64,000 nucleotides of DNA, taken from NCBI RefSeq assembly GCF_009765705.1, contig NZ_LMUX01000021.1, forward strand, positions 1,058,870 through 1,122,869, given 5' to 3'. The stretch is from Burkholderia sp. L27(2015) (GTDB taxonomy: Bacteria; Pseudomonadota; Gammaproteobacteria; Burkholderiales; Burkholderiaceae). Positions 21,647 through 30,008 of the stretch are shown here, in pieces (within the stretch, counting starts at the first letter, position 1; every line of letters begins with the position of its first letter). The notes under the pieces are model-generated. The model saw only the letters and a program-made list of their open reading frames with translations, did no database searches and had not been told where the DNA came from. Both the position numbers and the translations under genes were made by a program.

Positions 21647-21709
21647 ATCTTGGGTTACCACGCGTACGAGGAAAAGCTCGACGCCCTCTTTGCACAACAG
21701 AAGAAATAA
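21647..21709 (+). pseudogene. prpB: prpB remnant (C-terminal end of 2-methylisocitrate lyase)
   Basis: Read in frame up to the TAA at 21707, this stretch encodes ILGYHAYEEKLDALFAQQKK, which matches the conserved C-terminal end of PrpB proteins (a tyrosine-rich YHAYEEKLDALFAQ-type tail). A stop codon in the same frame (21638) and unrelated sequence lie just upstream, so the other roughly 280 residues are gone. The scrap sits 39 bases before the prpC start, exactly where prpB belongs in the prpB-prpC order. I read it as a deletion scar, not a gene. Confidence 0.72.
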
Positions 21710-21748
21710 TCGGTCACGAGATCGATTCAATCGCCATCAGGAGCTTAT

Positions 21749-22906
21749 ATGAGTGATGCAACCCCAACTCCCGGATTCAAGCCCAAAAAATCGGTCGCGT
21801 TGTCGGGCGTAACTGCGGGCAATACTGCGTTGTGCACCGTCGGAAAAACCGGCAATGACTTGCACTATCGCGGCTACGATATTCTCGACATTGCAGGTGA
21901 CAGCGAATTCGAAGAAATCGCCTACCTGCTGGTGCACGGCAAATTGCCGACCGTGGCGGAACTGGTTGCCTACAAAACCAAGCTCAAGGCCTTGCGTGGG
22001 CTGCCGGCTAATCTTAAGGCCGCGCTCGAGTGGCTCCCTGCATCGGCTCACCCAATGGACGTCATGCGAACCGGTGTTTCGGTGCTGGGCACGATACTGC
22101 CGGAAAAAGACGACCACAACGCCCCGGGTGCTCGCGATATCGCGGATCGGTTAATGGCGTCGCTCGGCTCGATGTTGCTGTATTGGTATCACTATTCGCA
22201 CAACGGTCGTCGCATCGAGGTGGAAACCGACGACGATTCGATCGGTGCGCACTTCCTGCATCTGTTGCACGGTGAAACGCCCGACGAGAGCTGGATAAAG
22301 GCGATGCACACCTCGCTGATTCTTTACGCGGAACATGAATTCAACGCGTCGACGTTCGCCGCCCGCGTGATTGCCGGAACGGGTTCCGACATTTATTCGG
22401 CACTGACTGGCGGCATCGGCGCATTGCGTGGACCTAAACATGGCGGCGCCAACGAATTCGCATTCGAGATCCAGAAGCGCTATGACTCGCCCGACGAAGC
22501 CGAAGCGGATGTGCGCCAACGCGTCGAGAAAAAGGAAGTGGTCATCGGCTTCGGTCATCCGGTCTATACGATTTCCGACCCGCGCAACAAAATGATCAAG
22601 GAAGTTGCAAAAAAGCTTTCCAAGCAGGCCGGTAATACCAAGATGTTCGATATTGCCGAGCGCCTCGAAACGGTGATGTGGGACGCGAAGAAGATGTTTC
22701 CCAATCTCGATTGGTTTTCAGCGGTTTCGTACCACATGATGGGCGTGCCTACTGCGATGTTCACGCCACTGTTTGTGATCGCGCGCACTTCCGGATGGGC
22801 GGCTCATATCATCGAACAGCGCATCGACAACAAGATCATTCGGCCCAGCGCTAACTACACCGGCCCCGAAGATTTGAAATTTGTACCGCTGAAAAGCCGT
22901 AAATAG
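21749..22906 (+). CDS. prpC: 2-methylcitrate synthase (citrate synthase family)
   Basis: Condenses propionyl-CoA and oxaloacetate to 2-methylcitrate; the family usually has some citrate synthase activity too. 385 residues with the citrate synthase catalytic triad in place: His in [12 protein letters not shown], His in [10 protein letters not shown] and Asp in PNLDWFSA. The N-terminus ([22 protein letters not shown]) and the end ([17 protein letters not shown]) are typical PrpC. Divergent prpR supports the name. With prpB lost upstream, the methylcitrate cycle cannot run from this locus alone. Confidence 0.95.
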   Translation: MSDATPTPGFKPKKSVALSGVTAGNTALCTVGKTGNDLHYRGYDILDIAGDSEFEEIAYLLVHGKLPTVAELVAYKTKLKALRGLPANLKAALEWLPASAHPMDVMRTGVSVLGTILPEKDDHNAPGARDIADRLMASLGSMLLYWYHYSHNGRRIEVETDDDSIGAHFLHLLHGETPDESWIKAMHTSLILYAEHEFNASTFAARVIAGTGSDIYSALTGGIGALRGPKHGGANEFAFEIQKRYDSPDEAEADVRQRVEKKEVVIGFGHPVYTISDPRNKMIKEVAKKLSKQAGNTKMFDIAERLETVMWDAKKMFPNLDWFSAVSYHMMGVPTAMFTPLFVIARTSGWAAHIIEQRIDNKIIRPSANYTGPEDLKFVPLKSRK

Positions 22907-23017
22907 CCGCTGATGAGCTGAACAGCGGGGTCGCTCGATCGGCGGATTCCTGGCCCGCCCTGGGGCCTCTCTTCATAAGCATGGATTCTCTCCATAAGCA
23001 GGGATTCTGTTCATAAA

Positions 23018-23049
23018 CACGGGCGCCTCGAGCGCCCGTGCTGTTTTTT
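23018..23049 (+). terminator. Rho-independent terminator after prpC
   Basis: CACGGGCGC and GCGCCCGTG form a perfect 9-bp stem around a five-base loop, followed by CTG and six T. It is correctly oriented to end prpC transcription, so no acnD or prpF follows in the same operon. Confidence 0.88.
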
Positions 23050-23404
23050 GCTTCGAAAACCATCGGTTTTTGGCAAATTATCCGATTTTCAAGTTGCACG
23101 TGTAAAATCCTGAAGTTCACTCAAGCGCGCGCTGCCAAGCGAATTCGCGTGGCCCGCAGATGCCCCGGATCCTCGGTCCATCTTCGTTATGGCCAACGCG
23201 GTGTCGAGAATTATACGGAAGGCCTATACGCAAGATGATCGCTTCAATTAAACGGGCCAGCCACGCTCATCTGCTGCCCCGCATATGCCACACGATCGGT
23301 CGTGAGTCGGCGTCCCACACTGCATTGGTGTCGAGCGTCCCCGAGTGGCCAGTCAATCTCGCACGGAATACGCGTGCGGTAACACTGCTGGTTTCGTGAA
23401 CACC
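23050..23404. other. intergenic region after prpC terminator
   Basis: In relatives acnD and prpF often follow prpC; neither is recognisable here. Short frames exist but none has a domain or a good ribosome-binding site. The promoter for the EAL/HDOD gene should be in the last 150 bases. Confidence 0.45.
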
Positions 23405-23428
23405 ATGGCATCCAACAGGACCTCAACG

Positions 23429-24724
23429 ATGTTGTCCGATCTTGACGCTCTTGCCGATTCTCAAATCGAATTTGAATCCGTTTATCTGGGCCGTCAGCCT
23501 ATATTGGGTCGCGACGGCGCGCTTTCGGCTTTCGAGCTGCTGTTTCGCAGCAGTCTCGAAAATCGGGCACGCGTGACCAATGACGAGGAAGCCACCGCGC
23601 ATGTGCTGGTGCGTACAATCGGCGATGTCGGCATTACTGCGGCGCTGGGTTCGCACATGGGCTATTTGAATATCAGCCGCGACATGCTGATGAGCGAAGT
23701 GGTTCTGCTGATTCCTCCCCAGCGCTTCGTGCTGGAGATTCTTGAAACCGTGGTTCTCGATGCTGCCGTCATCGAACGGTGCGCCAAGTTGCGCCAATAC
23801 GGCTTCAAAATTGCGTTGGACGACGTAACCGTACTTTCCGACCGACTGCTTACGGCGATGCCCGTCGCGGACATCATCAAGATCGACTTCCTCGATTGCG
23901 AACGTACCGCGCTGCTGGAACTTGTTTCCCTGGCCAAGGCGCACAATAAAACGTTGCTTGCCGAGAAGGTGGAAGCCGAAGCGGATCACCAATTGGCATT
24001 ACGCCTCGGGTTTGATTTTTTCCAAGGCTATTATTTCGCGAAACCGCAGGTGCTGGTTTCGCGCCGTGCAAGCTCCTCGAAGCAGGGTCTGTTACGACTG
24101 CTTGGCCTGCTGGCGACCGAGCCCACTTTGGGCCAGTTGGAAACCGAACTCAAACTGAGCCCCAATCTGGTCGTCCAGGTGTTGCGGCTGATCAATTCGA
24201 GCGCCTTCGGCTTCAGTCGGCCTATCTCGTCGCTGCGCCAAGCGATTATTGCGATCGGCACGCGTCAAATTACGCGCTGGGCTCAGTTGCTCTTTTTCGC
24301 TGAAGGCAGCAATGTGGCGCTGCAATCGGATCCGCTCGTGCAGTTGGCGGGGGCTCGCGCACGCTTCATGGAAGTTGCTGCCGAAGCCATCAGTGGCGCA
24401 GACGAAAAGCTCGCGGACGCAGCCTTTATGACGGGAATCTTTTCGCTGGTCCACGTCGTTTTCGGTTCGACCACCGAAGAAATCGTCGATACGTTGCGCT
24501 TGTCACCCGCTATTCGTAATGCGATTCTCGAAGAGTCGGGCGAACTCGGCCTGTTATTGGCGCTGGCCAAAGCCGTCGAAAAAGGTGATGAACTCGAGAT
24601 CGACAAGTGTTGCGAGCGCCTCGCGGCGGAGCACCCAACGCTATCCCATCAGTTAGACGCCGCGCAGGTCGGTGAATTAGCCCTGGCCTCAGCCGCCTGG
24701 ATCAGCGCTCACGCACGTATGTGA
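23429..24724 (+). CDS. EAL/HDOD (YuxH-type) signalling protein
   Basis: About 431 residues from the ATG at 23429, chosen because AGGA stands eight bases upstream; ATGs at 23405 and 23345 are alternatives. The N-terminal half is an EAL-like domain (LGRQPILGRDGALSAFELLFRS, YLNISRDML, FVLEILETVV). Its metal site is altered: the DDFG motif reads ALDDVTVLSD, so it probably does not hydrolyse cyclic-di-GMP. The C-terminal half is an HDOD domain (LSPNLVVQVLRLINSSAFGFSRPISSLRQAIIAIG). Such proteins are regulatory scaffolds; the pathway is unknown. Confidence 0.85.
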   Translation: MLSDLDALADSQIEFESVYLGRQPILGRDGALSAFELLFRSSLENRARVTNDEEATAHVLVRTIGDVGITAALGSHMGYLNISRDMLMSEVVLLIPPQRFVLEILETVVLDAAVIERCAKLRQYGFKIALDDVTVLSDRLLTAMPVADIIKIDFLDCERTALLELVSLAKAHNKTLLAEKVEAEADHQLALRLGFDFFQGYYFAKPQVLVSRRASSSKQGLLRLLGLLATEPTLGQLETELKLSPNLVVQVLRLINSSAFGFSRPISSLRQAIIAIGTRQITRWAQLLFFAEGSNVALQSDPLVQLAGARARFMEVAAEAISGADEKLADAAFMTGIFSLVHVVFGSTTEEIVDTLRLSPAIRNAILEESGELGLLLALAKAVEKGDELEIDKCCERLAAEHPTLSHQLDAAQVGELALASAAWISAHARM

Positions 24725-24736
24725 GGGACCAAGCGC

Positions 24737-25933
24737 TCACGGCTGCACCAGGTTCGTTGCGAAACGGTAGGATGCCTGGAGCCGAGAGTCGCAGGTACCC
24801 GAACTGTGTCCGCACTCTGGACAGCTTATTTCGATTAGGCCGTCGAACTCGGTCAACTCGGGTTCCCCGTCTTCGCACACAGCACATCGGACTGGAATCG
24901 ACGCACATTCATCGGCCGCTCGCCCCAAGGCCGTCAAATCGGCGTCACTGAGTGCGCCGCGGGCCGCTAGCTGCGCAACCAGCTCTGCCAATTTCGGATC
25001 GCCACTCCCTCGTTCCCGCGCTATGGCCAATTCGCGATGTAATGCAGCGAGCTCGTCGGCCTGCCGATTCGCTAGTTTTTCCAGCGTATCGGCACGCCCC
25101 TTGACAAGGCTGAGCTGTTGCATGAAATCGAACTCGCGTCGACCGGCCTCCTTGATACCCGCTTGATAAGTGGCAGCCTGCGCGCGCAAATTATCGAGCT
25201 CGACGAGCATGGGCCGCACCCGCCTTTGCGCATCCTCGATCGCGTCTTTCAGTTGAGCCGCGTAATACTCGGCCTTGGTTTGGGCTTCGATGCGTAACTC
25301 GTCGTGTTGCTGCCTTAGAGCAGTAAACTCCCGTTCCCGGTCGGCCAAACGTAGCCGTAATGCCGTGGCCTCGGTTTCACGATCCATGCGGCTGGCGTGC
25401 CCCTGATCCGCACGCCCGGCGGCTTCACCTTGCAACAACGCCAATTGCCGTTGCGCCTGCTCTCGCCGCGCGATCTCCTGGTCCAATTGGGTTTGAGCCT
25501 TACGCGTCGCGTCATTGGCGAGCGTGACCAACAACTCGGCGTCACGTGCACGCCGCTCGTTGGCTGCGGCCTGTTCCAGCATCGCATCGCGCTCACCCTG
25601 CAACGCCTCGAGCGCCGCTTCGCGAGCAGCTTGATAAAGAGCACCCAACAATTCGCCAGCCCGCGTTTCAAGAGCCTCGGGAATTGCGCCTTGCGCTGCG
25701 CGCACATGACTCGCTTCGCGGATCCGAGCCCAAAACGCCTCGATATCTTTAGGGATGTCGCTTGCGCTGCCGGTCCCTGTCAGCTCACGCACATTGACCA
25801 CCGAAGGCTTGACGCCGAAGTCGAAGAATAGTCGTTGGCAGGCATGCCACGAGAGCGCCTGCCGACGTGCGCCCTGTTCCCGCATCGCCTCCAATTCTCG
25901 CCTGACGGCAATTTTTTCAGCGTCTCGTATCAT
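24737..25933 (-). CDS. KfrA-like DNA-binding coiled-coil protein with C-terminal zinc ribbon
   Basis: About 398 residues from the ATG at 25933 (an earlier ATG is at 25957). The first 90 residues resemble the KfrA N-terminal DNA-binding domain (VRELTGTGSASDIPKDIEAFW). Residues 90-320 are a long Ala/Glu/Arg/Gln-rich coiled coil. The C-terminus has two cysteine pairs, CAVC and CPEC, about 21 residues apart, a zinc-ribbon-like knuckle unusual for KfrA. Plasmid KfrA proteins bind their own promoter and polymerise to help segregation. It lies downstream of rep on the same strand as part of the replicon module. Its own function is inferred. Confidence 0.75.
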   Translation of the reverse strand: MIRDAEKIAVRRELEAMREQGARRQALSWHACQRLFFDFGVKPSVVNVRELTGTGSASDIPKDIEAFWARIREASHVRAAQGAIPEALETRAGELLGALYQAAREAALEALQGERDAMLEQAAANERRARDAELLVTLANDATRKAQTQLDQEIARREQAQRQLALLQGEAAGRADQGHASRMDRETEATALRLRLADREREFTALRQQHDELRIEAQTKAEYYAAQLKDAIEDAQRRVRPMLVELDNLRAQAATYQAGIKEAGRREFDFMQQLSLVKGRADTLEKLANRQADELAALHRELAIARERGSGDPKLAELVAQLAARGALSDADLTALGRAADECASIPVRCAVCEDGEPELTEFDGLIEISCPECGHSSGTCDSRLQASYRFATNLVQP

Positions 25934-25957
25934 ACTGGCGCCGGGTAGCAGTATCAA

Positions 25958-26204
25958 AAACCATAAATTACGTATTGAAAAATATTCAATCGGTTGGCGC
26001 GGTCAGCGGTTTCGCCAGTGCCTCAAAAATACGCCCCGTCGGACGATGAAACATGTTTCGTTGATTCAATAATCGTGAAACAACTTTAGAAAATCGTCGC
26101 AACACCTTGCTTAATCTAGGTTTCCAAGCGAAGCAGAAAAAAACACATATGTTTCACGAGCGAGACCCCAAGCTAAATACGTAACGCGTCGCGCCAATCA
26201 AAGA
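25958..26204. promoter_or_regulatory. kfrA upstream region with inverted repeats
   Basis: This AT-rich spacer upstream of the KfrA-like gene holds a perfect 12-bp palindrome GAAACATGTTTC (26048-26059). It also holds a widely spaced inverted pair, CGTGAAACA (26074-26082) and TGTTTCACG (26150-26158). They are plausible operators for the KfrA-like protein. The nine-base arms equal the two halves of the chromosomal parS consensus TGTTTCACGTGAAACA but are split, so a Spo0J-type ParB site is less likely. Confidence 0.45.
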
Positions 26205-26222
26205 ACCCTGTTAGAGCTCACC
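26205..26222 (+). repeat. isolated iteron at the 3' end of rep
   Basis: ACCCTGTTAGAGCTCACC matches the 18-bp iteron consensus in all but its first base. It lies 20 bases beyond the rep stop codon, about 1.5 kb from the main array. It may be an extra Rep-binding site for handcuffing or for control of transcription into kfrA. Confidence 0.7.
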
Positions 26223-26241
26223 TTAGGCGCAGTCCGACGTG

Positions 26242-27594
26242 TCAGAGCGCACTTTCGGCGTACGCCAGCAGGTCTTTGTCCGTTGCCTCGCCCCACAAGC
26301 GGGTCGCGAGCCATGAGAAAAAGGCGCTTTGAGCCACCTTGGACTGCAGTCCACTGCGCCTAAGCGAGGTTGCGACCACTCTTGGCGCTTCTGGCTCAAA
26401 CTCGAGCAATAGCTGGTCACGCTCGGAGGCATCGATCTCGTTAAAGTATTCGGCAGCTTCACGCGTTCGTTTGGCGGCAAATCGCTCGCGCAGTGTAGGT
26501 CCACGCTCGGGCGCAGATACTGCGGGCGCCGCGGTCAACGTTTTCTGCGCGACTTCGCGCGGAGAGGCAAAGCGATTGCGTAGTGCCGACTTGAAATAAG
26601 CCGCCGGCGAGTCGACCGGAGGCGCTTTGGTGCTGCGCATACGCTCCTCGACAAGCTCGATCGTGGCACGCAGTGCTGCGTCATCATTGGAGACGAAGAT
26701 CGCCGTAGCCTCTTCCTGGGCAATTCCCAGGGCCATCAGGCGCTCGATCATTGCAGCGTCGATCAGCGGGGGAGCGGGGAGATCGAGGGCGGGTTGTTCG
26801 TTCAAACGAATACGGAACTGCAAATCCACGACCTTGCGCCCGGCCTTATGCTCGATCAGCTCAACCTCGATATCGGTAACCGCGTTGATTTCGGCAATCG
26901 AAGTCTTCAGGACGTCACGCTTGAAGTATTTGTATTGCGGCAAGTTCTCCGTGACCGGATTTCCCGACAGGACGCCATACCACCACTCCCACCCCTCCCT
27001 CGAACTCAAATGCGAGGGATTCGTTGCGAACCGTCGGCAAATTTCGTATAGAGCCAGGCTAGCGCCGCTACGCAACATCGTCTGATAATAAATTGACAGC
27101 TTCGTATAAGCGCCAGGATTCATTACCAGGTTACCCACCTCAGGAGGGAAGGCGAATCCAAACCAGACGCGGCCGCCTCTGCGCTTGAGGCCTGCCGAAT
27201 TGACAATCTTCACGCTCGAAACAAGCCGCTCGCTGGTCCACTGCTTTTCATCCTCCATGTAGATGCGGATGTCTTGCAGTTCTTGCACGCTTTTTTTGAG
27301 CAGGTCAGTATCTTTGCTATCGTACGCGGCGTCGCGAGCCAGGTCAGATAACGGGATCCAAAAGTATTTCTGCGCGACCGGTCCTTCAATCGGCGCGTTT
27401 TGGCCTGGCACGCCTAGTTTCTGCGCGTGATAAACCATCAAATTGAACGTTTTGCGCGAAAGCAACGAGAGACGGCCTTCGGAAACCCGCAAACCGATCG
27501 CTTCGTTGGTCTTACGGAATTCCAGCGCGGGCGTTGATACCGGCGTCAAGCTTCCGTTCGGTTTGGATTTGGGCTTCGTCTTTGGCGTTGCCAT
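26242..27594 (-). CDS. replication initiator protein (Rep_3 superfamily)
   Basis: Iteron-binding initiator, 450 residues. After a basic, Pro/Ser/Lys-rich start it has two winged-helix domains (about 35-260): LSLLSRKTFNLMVYHAQKLG, WIPLSDLARDAAYDSKDTDLLKKSVQEL, LSIYYQTMLRSGASLALYEICRRF and YKYFKRDVLKTSIAEINAVTD. The long tail (270-450) is Ala/Glu/Arg-rich and lacks a known domain. Rep_3 monomers open the origin at iterons; dimers bind an operator. Both elements are seen upstream. The size and type are those of initiators of Burkholderia and Cupriavidus secondary chromosomes and megaplasmids. Confidence 0.88.
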   Translation of the reverse strand: MATPKTKPKSKPNGSLTPVSTPALEFRKTNEAIGLRVSEGRLSLLSRKTFNLMVYHAQKLGVPGQNAPIEGPVAQKYFWIPLSDLARDAAYDSKDTDLLKKSVQELQDIRIYMEDEKQWTSERLVSSVKIVNSAGLKRRGGRVWFGFAFPPEVGNLVMNPGAYTKLSIYYQTMLRSGASLALYEICRRFATNPSHLSSREGWEWWYGVLSGNPVTENLPQYKYFKRDVLKTSIAEINAVTDIEVELIEHKAGRKVVDLQFRIRLNEQPALDLPAPPLIDAAMIERLMALGIAQEEATAIFVSNDDAALRATIELVEERMRSTKAPPVDSPAAYFKSALRNRFASPREVAQKTLTAAPAVSAPERGPTLRERFAAKRTREAAEYFNEIDASERDQLLLEFEPEAPRVVATSLRRSGLQSKVAQSAFFSWLATRLWGEATDKDLLAYAESAL

Positions 27595-27614
27595 AGCAAA
27601 AGTGAAAGAGGAGT

Positions 27615-27640
27615 TTCACCTATGATGGCGCAAAGGTGAA
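27615..27640. promoter_or_regulatory. putative rep operator (inverted repeat)
   Basis: TTCACCT (27615-27621) and AGGTGAA (27634-27640) face each other across 12 bases, starting about 20 bases upstream of the rep ATG. The arms contain the GGTGA core of the iterons. In Rep_3 replicons the rep operator is typically an inverted version of the iteron, bound by Rep dimers for autorepression, so that role is inferred here. Confidence 0.6.
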
Positions 27641-27698
27641 CACATTGCAATCACCTCTAAGCCTTTGATTTTTATTGGTGGAACCAGCCTGTCCGAGA

Positions 27699-28971
27699 TC
27701 CCTGAAAAGCCTCACCTACGGGATTTAACGCTGGCGGGGCAGAATCCGCTTTAGGCGTCCTAGTTCCCCGTAAAGCCTCACCATAAGTTCCCTGGACAAG
27801 CTCACCAAGAAAAAAACAACTGCCTTAATTTTTCGAATGGCCGCATGAATGAATGACGGGAACACATCTATCGGCGTTTCGGGTACCTGTAAAAGCTCAC
27901 CTCGGCGACCACGTGATTCCCGTATCCACTCACTGAGCTCCCCGCCAGCGCTCACCCAGTTATGGAAACGTTCCCGCAAAGGCTCACTGAAGTCCCTGCT
28001 CAAACTCACTGAGATCCCTGTCCAGCCTCACCTCATGGCCTGGAACCCTTTATGCAATAAGGGGTTCCGGCAGCGTTAACGTTTTTAATGGGTTTAAGGT
28101 GTTTACTTTTAATTCTCTCAAGCACGCGTATTTGATAAAAAATCCGAACCTGAACCCCTTACGCAGAAGCGGCCTTGGAGGTCGTTGCTAGGAAAGTTAG
28201 CATGAGCCGTGATACACAGCTGTGTTCCTGTAAAAGCTCACCATGAGGGTGAATGGATCGGAATACGGTTTAGATACAAGCGCTTATGGCAGCCGACTGC
28301 GAATAAGATGCGTTCGGCAGAGGAAGCGCCGGTCCTTAGGCTCCCTGTAGAAGCTCACCTTTGGTGATTCGAAAGCGGTTCCGTTCACGAAGTAGCTGGG
28401 TGAACAGCATTCCCAAAGGGGGTTAGGTCCCTGTGGAGGCTCACCTAAGCTTGTATTTCGATGCAACTGGATGAAAGGTCCCCGTTTAGTCTCACGTATG
28501 GGCGACTATGGGCCCGATTGAGATGCGGGGAACGCATACAGCCGTTCGACGGTGAATCGCTAGGCTGCTTGAAACATGGTCCCTGTTTGAACTCACCATA
28601 CGCGAAAACCCTGTGCTTTCTCACCAATAATACGATCCCTGTAAGTGCTCACCTTTCGCCTAAAATGTGAGCACTTGCTTCCATATAAGTCATTGATTTT
28701 TATAGATTTATAATCGGCGGTCGAGCTTGAATTGTGCGGTCCCTGCTGCTACTCACCTTTCAGGATCTTCGTCGTTTGCGGTCCGTCGAGAAGGGCTATG
28801 CATTTCACCTTGGGAGCTCGCTTTTATGCGTGATCCGGCAATTTATTCGGGCTGGAGACGGTGGCGAGGCCAAAATCCGGGTGCCATCTGGGTGTTGTTG
28901 GAGTATCAGCAAGGGTTCGATTTGGTCCCTGCTGAGACTCACCTTATCTGTTTGGTGAGCCTGAACAGGGA
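27699..28971. repeat. iteron array, presumed replication origin
   Basis: Eighteen direct copies of an 18-bp repeat, consensus TCCCTGTNNAAGCTCACC, several imperfect. Approximate starts: 27699, 27765, 27789, 27884, 27918 (degenerate), 27939, 27972, 27993, 28015, 28225, 28342, 28428, 28479, 28580, 28608, 28636, 28740 and 28926. One inverted copy at 28954-28971 ends next to the parB stop. TCCC and CTCACC are the most constant; the middle varies. Spacing is irregular, some copies 21-24 bases apart and others over 100, and there are two blocks with a gap at 28033-28224. No open frame here looks coding. Interpreted as Rep-binding sites of an iteron origin. Confidence 0.88.
28042..28143. other. 27-bp near-palindrome and AT-rich stretch inside the origin
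   Basis: Between the two iteron blocks, 28042-28068 is a near-perfect palindrome with GGAACCC and GGGTTCC arms and an AT-rich centre (one wobble pair). It is followed by a stretch (28077-28143) rich in T and A runs. This layout suits a duplex-unwinding element beside Rep sites. I did not find a convincing DnaA box. Confidence 0.5.
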
Positions 28972-28976
28972 TTCGA

Positions 28977-30008
28977 TTACTCGGTCGGATCAACCTCTGA
29001 AAGGGTGAAACGTTTTTTGAGTTCCTCAACCAGTGCGTCGCGGTCACGCTGATCAAGGAGACGGACTTCGAAGGCCACCTTCCCCGAGTCCCATTCCTTG
29101 ATAAAGCCGATCTGGGCAGCACCACTACGGATTTTGTATTGGCGGCTAACCTCTTTCGGTTTGCGCGCCGGTTTATCGTGGGCCTTCTTCCGTAATGCTT
29201 CGACCTCGCGGCTACTCATGTCCTGGTCGATGATCCGGTCCATCAAGGCAAGGACTTCTTCTTCACTGGCGACCTTGGCAAAGAGGTATAGCTCATATCC
29301 AACTGCGACGCCAAATTTAGCGGGTTGCTCCCGAACTCGTCCGACAGCGCTATCGGGCAGTTTGAGCAAAGCGAGTGTTTTATTCACTGTGCCCCAGGAG
29401 AGTCCAGTCAGTTCAACCAAGGCTTCTTCGGAGGGGACCTTTTTTTCGTCGAGCAAGCGGCGCCATGCCAATGCATTATCTAGAGACGACTGGGCGTTGC
29501 GTTCGGCGTTAAGGAGAAAACTAAGCCGATAGAGTTCCAGATCGCTAGTGATCGGTTCGATCAGGCACTCAATTTCCGTTTTGCCGGCGGCTTGTATCGC
29601 GCGTTTGCGATAATGGCCGTCTATTAATATGTATTTACCCGGGTGATTCCAATCCTCGCAGGCGAGTGCTGGCACGCGTTGACCGTGTGTTGCAATCGAC
29701 GCCGCCCGTTCTTTGATCACGTCAGGGTCATAAATTTGGCGTGCGTTGAATGGGTTATCTAATACAAGATCCAACGAAATTTTCTTTATTGTTCTATTTT
29801 CTGATATTGCACCGGCTAGCGAGGGACTTTCTGCGCTGAAAGTGCTCGCAAGGACTCCCCTGCTTGCGGGAAACGGACCCGCCAGTCCACCTGGCGCTCG
29901 TTCCATTGCCGCTTCGGCTGCCGCGAAGCGCTTTTCCACAGAGGTTTCTTCCGCTTTCATCGACGCACGCATCAAGGCGCGGCGGTCGGGAGTTGTCTTA
30001 GTGTTCAT
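28977..30008 (-). CDS. parB: ParB-family partition protein
   Basis: 343 residues. A basic N-terminal region is followed by a ParB/Sulfiredoxin-fold domain (about 75-170): NPFNARQIYDPDVIKERAASIATHGQ, ILIDGHYRKRAIQAAG and LNAERNAQSSLDNA, the place of the nucleotide-binding box II. A helix-turn-helix (VELTGLSWGTVNKTLALLKLP) and a C-terminal dimerisation region complete it. It overlaps parA by 11 bases. The protein should bind the parS-like palindromes at 29827, 30692 and 30838. One lies inside its own 5' coding region. Confidence 0.92.
   Translation of the reverse strand: MNTKTTPDRRALMRASMKAEETSVEKRFAAAEAAMERAPGGLAGPFPASRGVLASTFSAESPSLAGAISENRTIKKISLDLVLDNPFNARQIYDPDVIKERAASIATHGQRVPALACEDWNHPGKYILIDGHYRKRAIQAAGKTEIECLIEPITSDLELYRLSFLLNAERNAQSSLDNALAWRRLLDEKKVPSEEALVELTGLSWGTVNKTLALLKLPDSAVGRVREQPAKFGVAVGYELYLFAKVASEEEVLALMDRIIDQDMSSREVEALRKKAHDKPARKPKEVSRQYKIRSGAAQIGFIKEWDSGKVAFEVRLLDQRDRDALVEELKKRFTLSEVDPTE
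29827..29842. promoter_or_regulatory. parS-like palindrome inside parB
   Basis: CTTTCTGCGCTGAAAG differs at one base from the perfect 16-bp palindrome upstream of parA. It lies in the 5' part of parB. Sites of this size near parAB are bound by ParB in related replicons; binding here is inferred. Confidence 0.6.

Noticed and set aside
22976..23017. Tandem CATAAGCA/GGATTCT short repeats
   Set aside because: Only about three imperfect copies before the prpC terminator; too short and degenerate to call.
23038..23238. Possible acnD or other metabolic gene remnant ending GVENYTEGLYAR
   Set aside because: The stretch looked like a C-terminal tail but I could not match it to a named family, so no pseudogene call is made.
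27699..28971. CRISPR array
   Set aside because: The repeats are only 18 bp, imperfect in the middle, irregularly spaced from 21 to over 180 bp, and lie between parB and rep with no cas genes. They fit iterons.
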